From assembly GCF_004331155.1 (NCBI RefSeq), contig NZ_SJNZ01000006.1:1-64000 (forward strand): a stretch of 64,000 bases of DNA. Reading direction: 5' to 3'. Position 1 is the stretch's first letter; every line of letters begins with the position of its first letter. Shown here one piece after another: positions 56,943-64,000 of this stretch. Origin of the DNA: Acinetobacter terrestris. Its GTDB lineage: Bacteria; Pseudomonadota; Gammaproteobacteria; Pseudomonadales; Moraxellaceae. A program made the translations under genes and the position numbers. The notes beneath the pieces are model-generated. The model did no database searches. It was not told the origin of the DNA and worked only from the letters and a program-made list of their open reading frames with translations.

Positions 56943-57869
56943 TTATTTTACGTAAGTCAACCAATGTGCATATTTAGGGTCTTTGCCCTGAACTGCATCA
57001 AAGAATGCTTTTTGAATTTGAGTGGTGATTGGACCACGACAGCCTTCACCAATTTCGCGATCATCATATTCACGAATTGGGGTGACTTCAGCTGCAGTAC
57101 CGGTAAAGAATGCTTCATCACCAATGTAGAATTCATCACGGGTGATACGGCGTTCGAATACTTCAATACCCAAGTCTTTGGCAATGGTAATAATGGTTTG
57201 ACGGGTAATCCCGTCTAATGCGCCGCCCGAGATATCAGGTGTATGCAAAGCGCCATCTTTTACCAAAAATACGTTTTCACCTGAACCCTGACATACATAG
57301 CCTTGTGGGTCCATCAACATCGCTTCGTCGTAACCCGAATGTGCAACTTCTTGGTGTGCAAGAATAGACAAAGTATAGTTACCTGATGCTTTTGCCTTAC
57401 ACATGGTCACGTTAGGATGGTGATGGGTAAATGATGAAGTTTTAACGCGAATACCTTTCGCCATCGCTTCATCACCAAGGTAAGCACCCCAGCTCCATGC
57501 AGCAACAGTGGCATGAATGGTATTGTCAGTTGCAGCGATACCTAGTTTTTCAGAACCGATAAAGATAATTGGACGTAAATAGCAAGAGGCTAATTTATTT
57601 TCACGCACGACATCAATTTGAGCTTGCTCTAGAGCTTTTTGATCAAATGGAACTTTCATTTGATAAATTTTTGCAGAGTTGAGCAAACGTTTTGTATGAT
57701 CCTGAAGACGGAAAATCGCAGTTCCATTCGGAGTCTCATAAGCACGGACACCTTCAAACACACCCATACTATAATGTAAGGTATGTGTTAAGACGTGAAT
57801 TTTAGCCTCACGCCAATCAACCATTTGTCCATCTTGCCAAATAAAACCATCACGATCAGCCAAGTTCAT
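56943..57869 (-). CDS. ilvE: branched-chain amino acid aminotransferase IlvE
   Basis: IlvE catalyses the last step of valine, leucine and isoleucine synthesis with pyridoxal phosphate. The 308-residue class IV aminotransferase has HYSMGVFEGVRAYE near residue 32-45, the cofactor lysine in CKAKASGNYTLS near 158, EVFERRITRDEFYIGDEAFFTGTAAEVTPI and the final barrel strand. It lies 34 bases after glnE and is likely in the same operon. In Acinetobacter it marks one border of the outer-core locus. Confidence 0.97.
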   Translation of the reverse strand: MNLADRDGFIWQDGQMVDWREAKIHVLTHTLHYSMGVFEGVRAYETPNGTAIFRLQDHTKRLLNSAKIYQMKVPFDQKALEQAQIDVVRENKLASCYLRPIIFIGSEKLGIAATDNTIHATVAAWSWGAYLGDEAMAKGIRVKTSSFTHHHPNVTMCKAKASGNYTLSILAHQEVAHSGYDEAMLMDPQGYVCQGSGENVFLVKDGALHTPDISGGALDGITRQTIITIAKDLGIEVFERRITRDEFYIGDEAFFTGTAAEVTPIREYDDREIGEGCRGPITTQIQKAFFDAVQGKDPKYAHWLTYVK

Positions 57870-57903
57870 GGCGCACTCTCCAATTTTTTATACACAGTCA
57901 TCT

Positions 57904-60648
57904 TTATCCAATGCAAATATTTGCAGTTGGATCAATTAATCTTTGCCATAACTTGCAAACGATCACGCGGGTATCGTGCCAGTCCGCAGCATTCACTTGC
58001 ATGGATTGATTTGCAAGGGCTAAACGGTGGCTCTCGGCTCGTTCACTGAGATAAGCTTGAATCAATGCGGTCGCATCGTCGCTGGATAAGCGGCTTGCTT
58101 TTGCGGCATCTTCAAGGATTCGTACATTGTCGGAGTAATGGGCGAGATCGGGATTCGACCCACTCCAGGCTAACACCGCATACTGTGCCATAAATTCGAT
58201 ATCAACGATACCACCTGCGTCCTGTTTTAAATGAAAAATTCCATCTTTTTGCTGTTCTTTAGATGAGCCCAAATGGTCTTTCATTTTTTGACGCATCTTC
58301 AAAACTTCTTCCCGCACTTTGGCCTCATCTCGTGGCTGAGTCAAAATACGGCAACGCAATGCTTCAAATTTTTCACGTAAACTTTGTTCACCGGCAATGG
58401 AACGTGCACGCACCAAAGCCTGATGCTCCCACACCCAAGCACTTTTCAGCTGATATTGCTCAAAGGCTTTTAAGCTGGTCACCAACAAGCCTGCCTCACC
58501 GGATGGACGTAAACGGGTATCAATTTCATAGACACGGCCATCCAGAGTTTGCGTGGTCATCAGTGACATAAATTTTTGTGCCACACGCATGGCAAATTCA
58601 AAACCGCTAATTTGCTTGGTTCCGTCGGTATCGCCCTGTTCACTCATATAATGAATAAACACCAGATCCAGATCCGAACCATAACCCAGTTCAATTCCAC
58701 CGACTTTGCCATAACCTGCCACGACAAATCCCGTGTGATCGAGCGAACAACGCTGGCCTTCTGCATCCAGCGGGTAGCCATGTTTTTTCGCAGTCATTTG
58801 ATAAGCCAAATGTAAAGCTGCATTCACCGAGACTTCTGCAATATCTGTGAGTGCGTCGGATACTTTCATCAATGGACTTTCGGCCAAGACATCACTGGCT
58901 GCAACCGCCAAAACATTGGATTTTTTGAATAAGCGCAGTACCCGCATTTGATCTTCTACCTGATCAATTTCAATGCGGAGCAGTTGTTGCCTAAGTGAAT
59001 CTTCCAAATCTTGACGCTTTGGCAATTCAAAATCCATCGACAAAAATTCATCCAGTAACACTGGATAATGGGTGAGTTCCTCGCAAATCCACGGGCTCAC
59101 GGTTGCCATTTTAACCAGACGCTGCAAAGCGCCTTTGCTCTCGATCAGCATGACTAGATATACGGTCCGACGCATCACCGATTCGACCAAGGGCATTAAA
59201 CGCAAGAGCGCGACTTGCGGTTTATCTGACTGCAAAATTGCTTCAATCAAATGTGGCCAAAAGGTTTTTAAGCGCTGTACTGCTTTAGCAGGTAATTTCT
59301 TCAGTGCATGTCCATACCAAAATTCATGGATGAGATTTTTTGCATTTTCATCCAAAACAGCATCTAACTGTTTTTCAAGCTGGCTAAAGCTTTCGATTAA
59401 AGGATCGGGTTCTTTTTCTTTAATCAGGTGTTCAAACTGAAAAATAACTTTTGCGCGTTTCTGATTCAAAAATGCAATAAAGGACTCCCAATCCGCAAAG
59501 CCTAAAGTTTCAATCATACGCTGACGTAAGTCAGGTTCATTCGGCAAGGACTGGGTTTGCTGATCATGCAAGGCTTGGATGGCATGTTCAACACGGCGCA
59601 GGAATAAATAAGCATCTTCCAGTTCAGCCACGGCTTGCATTTCTAGCAGCCCCACCTCACCCAAATGATGCAGGCTGACTAAACATTGACGGTCCTGCAA
59701 TTCAAGCTTTGAGCCACCGTAAATCAGTTGAAACACCTGCACAATAAATTCGACTTCACGAATACCACCCGCACCGAGCTTAATATCATCTTCAATATTA
59801 CGGCGCAGTACTTCACGCTCAATCATTGCCTTCATTTCACGCATGGCTTCAAAGGCGGTGTAGTCGACATATTTGCGGAACACGAAGGGTCGGGTCATAT
59901 CCAACAGTTCACTGCCTTCTTTTCCACCCGTGACAATACGTGCTTTAATCCAGGCATAACGCTCCCACTCACGCCCGTGCTGACTTAAGTATTTTTCCAA
60001 AGCTACATGACTGATGGCAAGTGCCGAACCATCCCCCCATGGACGCAAACGCATATCGACACGAAATACAAAACCATCAGCAGTGATATGATCCAGCAGA
60101 TAAATCAGTTTCTGTCCCCACAAAATACAGAACTGCTGTACATCAATGCATTTACGGCCATTGGTTTCACCTTGCTCACCAAAGGCAAAAATAAGATCAA
60201 TGTCACTTGAAAGATTAAGTTCTTGAGCGCCCAGTTTGCCCATGGCGACCACAATTAAATCTTGTACCGTACCGTTATAGCCGATCGGCTCACCGTGCTT
60301 TGCAACCAGAGCAACAAGTGCGAAATCTTTTGCTGCGCAAATGGATGCATCGGCAAAGTCTGAAAGTTCACGGGTCAAGGTAACAACCTCGGTGAGTTGA
60401 TTGGCATCTTGCCAAATCCAGCGAAACATTAAACGTGCGCGAAGGACACGAATAGCACGCATCCATGTGGTTTCATCAGTAATATTATCTAAAGCGGCAT
60501 GAATAGAGTTCTGGATTTGCGTGGTGCTTAAAGGAACGAGAAATTGGTCAATTGCATAATCTTGTTCGAGTAATATCGCATGATTTCCCAATACTTGTTC
60601 TGCGTATTGGCTAGCACGTAATGTTTTGTGCAATTGTTCCGCATTCAT
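57904..60648 (-). CDS. glnE: glutamine synthetase adenylyltransferase/adenylyl-removing enzyme GlnE
   Basis: GlnE adds or removes AMP on glutamine synthetase in response to nitrogen status signalled by PII. The 914-residue protein has two nucleotidyltransferase domains. The N-terminal one has LSSDIDLIFAFGE near residue 142 (deadenylylation) and the C-terminal one has YGSDLDLVFIHY near 659 (adenylylation). Helical regulator-binding regions lie between them. Both catalytic Asp pairs are intact and the length is close to the usual 940. It precedes ilvE by 34 bases. Confidence 0.97.
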   Translation of the reverse strand: MNAEQLHKTLRASQYAEQVLGNHAILLEQDYAIDQFLVPLSTTQIQNSIHAALDNITDETTWMRAIRVLRARLMFRWIWQDANQLTEVVTLTRELSDFADASICAAKDFALVALVAKHGEPIGYNGTVQDLIVVAMGKLGAQELNLSSDIDLIFAFGEQGETNGRKCIDVQQFCILWGQKLIYLLDHITADGFVFRVDMRLRPWGDGSALAISHVALEKYLSQHGREWERYAWIKARIVTGGKEGSELLDMTRPFVFRKYVDYTAFEAMREMKAMIEREVLRRNIEDDIKLGAGGIREVEFIVQVFQLIYGGSKLELQDRQCLVSLHHLGEVGLLEMQAVAELEDAYLFLRRVEHAIQALHDQQTQSLPNEPDLRQRMIETLGFADWESFIAFLNQKRAKVIFQFEHLIKEKEPDPLIESFSQLEKQLDAVLDENAKNLIHEFWYGHALKKLPAKAVQRLKTFWPHLIEAILQSDKPQVALLRLMPLVESVMRRTVYLVMLIESKGALQRLVKMATVSPWICEELTHYPVLLDEFLSMDFELPKRQDLEDSLRQQLLRIEIDQVEDQMRVLRLFKKSNVLAVAASDVLAESPLMKVSDALTDIAEVSVNAALHLAYQMTAKKHGYPLDAEGQRCSLDHTGFVVAGYGKVGGIELGYGSDLDLVFIHYMSEQGDTDGTKQISGFEFAMRVAQKFMSLMTTQTLDGRVYEIDTRLRPSGEAGLLVTSLKAFEQYQLKSAWVWEHQALVRARSIAGEQSLREKFEALRCRILTQPRDEAKVREEVLKMRQKMKDHLGSSKEQQKDGIFHLKQDAGGIVDIEFMAQYAVLAWSGSNPDLAHYSDNVRILEDAAKASRLSSDDATALIQAYLSERAESHRLALANQSMQVNAADWHDTRVIVCKLWQRLIDPTANICIG

Positions 60649-60722
60649 TTTCCAAACCTTCAGCCGAGTTTTTTCTAGTTATATCAGCTGAAGGGAAATA
60701 GAGGAAAAGAAAAATTTATTTT

Positions 60723-61997
60723 CTATACTTTTAATGTTTCAGTTTTGAGTTGTTCAGGAGTTAAAGCCTGATGGGTACTGGTCGCCGCCGGTAAAGTCAC
60801 ATTAAAAGTCGTGCCTTCGCCTTCTCTGGAATCTACAAAAATTTCACCATGGTTCAGATCAATGAATCGCTTGCACAAGACCAGCCCCAGACCCGTACCT
60901 TTCTCTCCTGCCGTACCTTTAATACTGGCAGTCACGGACTGCTGAAACAGCTGATCCATTTGCGTTTGACTCATGCCCAAGCCTGTGTCGCAAACAGAAA
61001 TGTGCACACCCGTTTCAGACTGACTTGCAGTGATGATGACTTGCCCCGTGCCATCGGTCGGGGTGAATTTTAAAGCATTGGAAACCAAATTCTGTATCAC
61101 TGAGGTGATCATATTGATATCAGCGCAGACTTTAATGCCTTCTTCAATCTGGTCAATGAGCTGAATATTTTTCTTTACCGCCAGACTGTTTAAGACATCA
61201 CAGACAATCTTGGTCGACTGTTTCAATTCAAAGTTAATTGGGTGATAAATAAAACGCCCACCTTCCGCCATCGCCCAGTTCAGCAGGCTTTCCAGCAGAT
61301 TATAGGTCGATTGTGCCGTGTCGTATAAATATTCGGAAATGCTTTGTACACTGGATTCATCAAGTGTTTCACGCTCTTGCGCCAACACTTCGGAAAAGCC
61401 CAGCAACCCGTGAAATGGCGCTCTTAAATCATGGGCAATAATCTGGAAAAATTTGGTTTTACTAAAGTTGAGTGCAGCCTGCTGTTCATACATTTCTTTA
61501 AGATCGGCATGGTCAACTTTCAACTCAATGATATGGGTCAGGCTGTTGGTAAAATCTTGAACGGTTGCAATATCTTCAGGATTAAAACATTGCTGATGTA
61601 AATCAAAAAACAGTGCCTGACCAATCGAAACGCCATCACTCATACGCAAATCAAAAGCCAGATAGCGTTTAGCCTCTGCACCAAATTGACTTACATGCTG
61701 GACCAGATTCGGATATTGAACATGCTGATGATCAATAAAAGCCTGCCCTTCAAAATAAGTACTTAAACAGGTTTCACCTGGCGAGCAGAATGCCTTGAAA
61801 CCATGAGTTGAGGAATACCAGATATAAGGTTCATTATGAAATGCCAACACAGCTTGATCAGCTCCAAGCATGCGTCGTGCAAATCTTAAAAAGCGCTCAA
61901 CCTGATTCGTGGGCGTAAAAACGCCTAACAATAGTGAAAGCTTACATGCGCTAAGCTGCTCAGTTTCTGAGCCTATTTCAAGCAACTGCATTTTCAT
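60723..61997 (-). CDS. GAF-type sensor histidine kinase without a partner
   Basis: The 424-residue cytoplasmic protein has an N-terminal GAF-like domain (about residues 25-160), a coiled linker and a kinase core. The phospho-acceptor His189 is in FFQIIAHDLRAPFHGLLGFSEVL. The ATP site is ITSVIQNLVSNALKFTPTDG, DTGLGMS and GEKGTGLGLVLCKRFI. There is no membrane segment. No response regulator or DNA-binding gene is adjacent, so its partner is elsewhere. An ATG at 61997 is chosen over an in-frame TTG at 62012. Confidence 0.87.
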   Translation of the reverse strand: MKMQLLEIGSETEQLSACKLSLLLGVFTPTNQVERFLRFARRMLGADQAVLAFHNEPYIWYSSTHGFKAFCSPGETCLSTYFEGQAFIDHQHVQYPNLVQHVSQFGAEAKRYLAFDLRMSDGVSIGQALFFDLHQQCFNPEDIATVQDFTNSLTHIIELKVDHADLKEMYEQQAALNFSKTKFFQIIAHDLRAPFHGLLGFSEVLAQERETLDESSVQSISEYLYDTAQSTYNLLESLLNWAMAEGGRFIYHPINFELKQSTKIVCDVLNSLAVKKNIQLIDQIEEGIKVCADINMITSVIQNLVSNALKFTPTDGTGQVIITASQSETGVHISVCDTGLGMSQTQMDQLFQQSVTASIKGTAGEKGTGLGLVLCKRFIDLNHGEIFVDSREGEGTTFNVTLPAATSTHQALTPEQLKTETLKV

Positions 61998-62185
61998 ATC
62001 AGAGTTATCCAATCACTATTGTTGTTGTAAAAATAATTCTTACCTTTATCTTTATTAACAAATTTACATAGCGAGCACAATGAAAAAAGACATAAAACAA
62101 ACAAATGTGACTATTTAAGGTAGATTTGTTGGATTTTTCCCTTTGACCGAATACTCAAAGCTCAGTAGAAATTTCTTAGGCCAAT
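61998..62185. other. spacer upstream of the kinase gene
   Basis: About 190 AT-rich bases carrying the kinase promoter region. I see no gene and no repeat. Confidence 0.5.
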
Positions 62186-62225
62186 AAAAAAACCCCAAGC
62201 CTTTAGTACCGGCTTGGGGTTTTTT
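62186..62225 (-). terminator. tRNA-Leu terminator
   Basis: A 15-pair stem with core ACCCCAAGCC/GGCTTGGGGT and a nine-base loop is followed by T on the minus strand, six bases past the tRNA. Confidence 0.94.
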
Positions 62226-62230
62226 GAATC

Positions 62231-62318
62231 TGGTCCCGAGGGTCGGACTCGAACCGACACGTCATCTCTGACAGCGGATTTTGAGTCCGCCGCGTCTACC
62301 AATTTCACCACCTCGGGA
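62231..62318 (-). tRNA. tRNA-Leu (anticodon CAA)
   Basis: The 88-base gene has a long variable arm as in class II tRNAs, an anticodon loop CTCAAAA (anticodon CAA, codon UUG), paired TCCCGAG/CTCGGGA acceptor ends and an encoded CCA. Confidence 0.96.
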
Positions 62319-62511
62319 AAGGGGCTACAAGCGCATTAGCTTGTGGTGGCTATATTACTATCAAACTTCGAATTGTCAATTATCTAATTCAATCAATTGA
62401 TCACTTTTATAGCAAAACCAAAAAGTTTGTCTTAAAAAGCATCAGATATCATCTCGTTTGCCCTTTTCAGGACTATAATGCGGACGTTTTTCTTATTTCT
62501 ATACATTGAAG
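62319..62511. other. divergent spacer between tRNA-Leu and queA
   Basis: AT-rich region that must hold both promoters. TATAAT at 62474-62479 is a clear -10 candidate for queA, but I see no good -35 at the right distance. Confidence 0.45.
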
Positions 62512-63549
62512 ATGCAACTTTCTGACTTTAACTTTGATCTCCCTGATGAACTCATTGCCCGCTACCCTTTAGAAACCCGTAGTGCTTCACGCCTTTTGCA
62601 TTTAGATGCGCAAGGGCAATATCATGACTGTCATTTCACCGACATTGTTGATTTACTCGATTCTGGTGACTTGCTGATTTTAAATGACACCAAAGTGATG
62701 AAAGCACGCCTGAAAGGTAAACGTGCCTCTGGTGGTGCTGTAGAAGTTTTAGTGGAACGGATGCAGGACAAGTTTATTGCACACTGCCACATTAAAGCCA
62801 GCAACTCGCCTAAAGCCGGTGCTGAACTTTTTATTGGTGATGATGCAGTAAAAGTAACGGTGCAAGGTCGCCACGAAAACTTGTTTATTGTCGAGTTTTC
62901 ACAACCGATTTTAGATGTTTTGGATCAATACGGTGCTTTGCCAATTCCGCCTTATTTCAACCGTGAAGCCGAAGCCATTGATACCGAACGCTATCAGACC
63001 GTATTTAATGACCCGACTAAACTGGCAAGCGTCGCAGCACCAACAGCCAGCCTGCACTTCGACCAAGACTTATTGGAAAAACTTGAAGCCAAAGGCATTC
63101 AAAAAACTTTTGTGACGCTACATGTCGGCGCAGGTACATTCTTGCCGGTACGCACCACAGATATCGAAAACCACATTATGCATAGCGAATGGTGTGATGT
63201 TCCAGAACATACGGTTGAACTGATTCGTCAAACCAAAGCCCGTGGCAATAAAGTCATTTCGGTCGGAACCACAGCAACTCGTGCCATTGAAAGTGCAGCT
63301 CAAGCGCATGGCGGCAGATTAGATACGTGGACAGGTGATACACAAATTTTCATCTATCCAGGTTATGATTTTAAAGTGGTGGATCGTTTAATTACCAACT
63401 TCCATTTACCTGAATCCACTTTATTGATGCTGGTTTCGGCATTGTCGAATCGTGATAACATTTTAAATGCCTATCATCATGCTGTAGACGCCAAATACCG
63501 CTTCTTTAGTTATGGCGATGCCATGCTGATTGATAAAATTACGCCTTAA
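62512..63549 (+). CDS. queA: S-adenosylmethionine:tRNA ribosyltransferase-isomerase QueA
   Basis: QueA transfers the ribose of S-adenosylmethionine to preQ1 in tRNA, the penultimate step to queuosine. The 345-residue protein has [23 protein letters not shown] at its start, [17 protein letters not shown] near residue 55, [18 protein letters not shown] and [17 protein letters not shown] near 300. I use ATG 62512; an in-frame TTG six bases upstream only adds two residues. tgt usually follows but does not follow here. Confidence 0.97.
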   Translation: MQLSDFNFDLPDELIARYPLETRSASRLLHLDAQGQYHDCHFTDIVDLLDSGDLLILNDTKVMKARLKGKRASGGAVEVLVERMQDKFIAHCHIKASNSPKAGAELFIGDDAVKVTVQGRHENLFIVEFSQPILDVLDQYGALPIPPYFNREAEAIDTERYQTVFNDPTKLASVAAPTASLHFDQDLLEKLEAKGIQKTFVTLHVGAGTFLPVRTTDIENHIMHSEWCDVPEHTVELIRQTKARGNKVISVGTTATRAIESAAQAHGGRLDTWTGDTQIFIYPGYDFKVVDRLITNFHLPESTLLMLVSALSNRDNILNAYHHAVDAKYRFFSYGDAMLIDKITP

Positions 63550-63575
63550 TACTTGCCGATAAAAAGAAGCACTCC

Positions 63576-64000
63576 ATGCCGCTCGATACTGTTAGACATT
63601 CGATTCATATTCGACGTAAAAAAAATGAACGGGTTTTTCAGAATATTGCGCGGCTCTGGGAGATTGGCCGGCAGGCTCAAACCCAGCAAGATATTCTGGA
63701 TGGTTTGCATCCTTGGAATGCGCCGATCGTTCTCAAATTTGAAAATGTCTTGCCGCTACTTTTAGCTGCGGTGGGGCTTTTTTTCGTGCTGCTGATTTTT
63801 ATACTCCCGACCAATATCTGGCTACAGCTGGGTCTGGTGACTGGGCTATTTATGATTTTCTGGGCTTATATCAGCTATGAAGATAAAAAACCGATTGATG
63901 ATGTGATTGAATATTTAGAACAACAGACCATCGCCAAAAAATACCAGCTCTCCTTCCTGCAACAGCCGCAACATATTTCTGTGCCGCTGCAACCAGTTTT
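63576..64000 (+). CDS. partial membrane protein, cut by the right edge
   Basis: An open frame starts at ATG 63576 and runs without a stop to the window end (141 codons). The product starts MPLDTVRHSIHIRRKKNERV. It has a basic N-terminus, a soluble stretch and two membrane segments (about residues 61-80 and 86-103: LLLAAVGLFFVLLIFIL and LGLVTGLFMIFWAYI), then a charged region. I do not recognise it. A short overlapping frame at 63553-63765 is its shadow. Confidence 0.75.
   Translation, partial: MPLDTVRHSIHIRRKKNERVFQNIARLWEIGRQAQTQQDILDGLHPWNAPIVLKFENVLPLLLAAVGLFFVLLIFILPTNIWLQLGLVTGLFMIFWAYISYEDKKPIDDVIEYLEQQTIAKKYQLSFLQQPQHISVPLQPV

Noticed and set aside
63553-63765. 70-codon frame after queA
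   Set aside because: It is out of frame with a longer open frame starting at 63576 that encodes membrane segments and runs to the edge.

Overview
The window looks like chromosomal DNA of an Acinetobacter species. The evidence is an AT-rich genome of about 40% GC, Acinetobacter-type BaeSR, the outer-core (OC) locus lying between aspS and ilvE, a trpFB unit separated from trpA, and many housekeeping genes in gammaproteobacterial form. I cannot resolve the species. I see no prophage, insertion sequence, integrase or CRISPR array.

Layout. Bases 1-1280 hold stable-RNA genes: a likely rRNA promoter pointing off the left edge, a perfect 16-copy heptamer array, and a tRNA-Pro/His/Arg/Pro cluster with a strong promoter and a terminator, all reading leftward. 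Bases 1.3-7.3 kb are housekeeping genes on the minus strand (nadA, argJ, a small exported protein, secA). A 1-Cys peroxiredoxin and a metallo-hydrolase/phosphatase-lipoprotein pair follow on the plus strand. Bases 9.9-13.9 kb are the tightly overlapped operon trpA-accD-folC-SPOR protein. About 6 kb of unrelated genes (NhaC-type antiporter, AraC regulator with its metal-dependent hydrolase neighbour, DUF2804, DUF1543) and a pair of inverted hairpin-rich elements separate this from trpFB at 20.0-21.9 kb.

Bases 22.0-24.8 kb form a vitamin B12 unit: promoter with a palindromic operator candidate, cobalamin riboswitch, a hairpin around the btuB ribosome binding site, btuB, and a PduO-type adenosyltransferase. 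Lipid-related and stress genes follow: a phosphodiesterase, an acyl-CoA desaturase, SelO, an uncharacterised lipoprotein/outer-membrane-barrel pair, and baeSR beside a divergent Spy-like lipoprotein. Two tandem acyl-CoA dehydrogenases, PsiE, several Acinetobacter-type hypothetical proteins, a phospholipase D and a Zur-controlled zinc receptor (ZnuD) come next.

Bases 45.9-57.9 kb are the lipooligosaccharide outer-core locus. aspS and ilvE flank a lipid A acyltransferase, four recognisable or likely glycosyltransferases, UDP-galactopyranose mutase, a polysaccharide deacetylase and two ELM1-like proteins, with four changes of strand. glnE, an orphan GAF-type histidine kinase, tRNA-Leu, queA and a membrane-protein gene cut by the right edge finish the window.

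Most genes are conserved. The most interesting parts are non-coding: the paired hairpin elements at 19.6-19.9 kb, the B12 control region, the znuD terminator that covers the next gene's ribosome binding site, and the short repeat family at 39.7-41.0 kb. The uncharacterised protein candidates are the 28.9-31.5 kb lipoprotein/barrel pair and the BaeSR-linked Spy-like lipoprotein.
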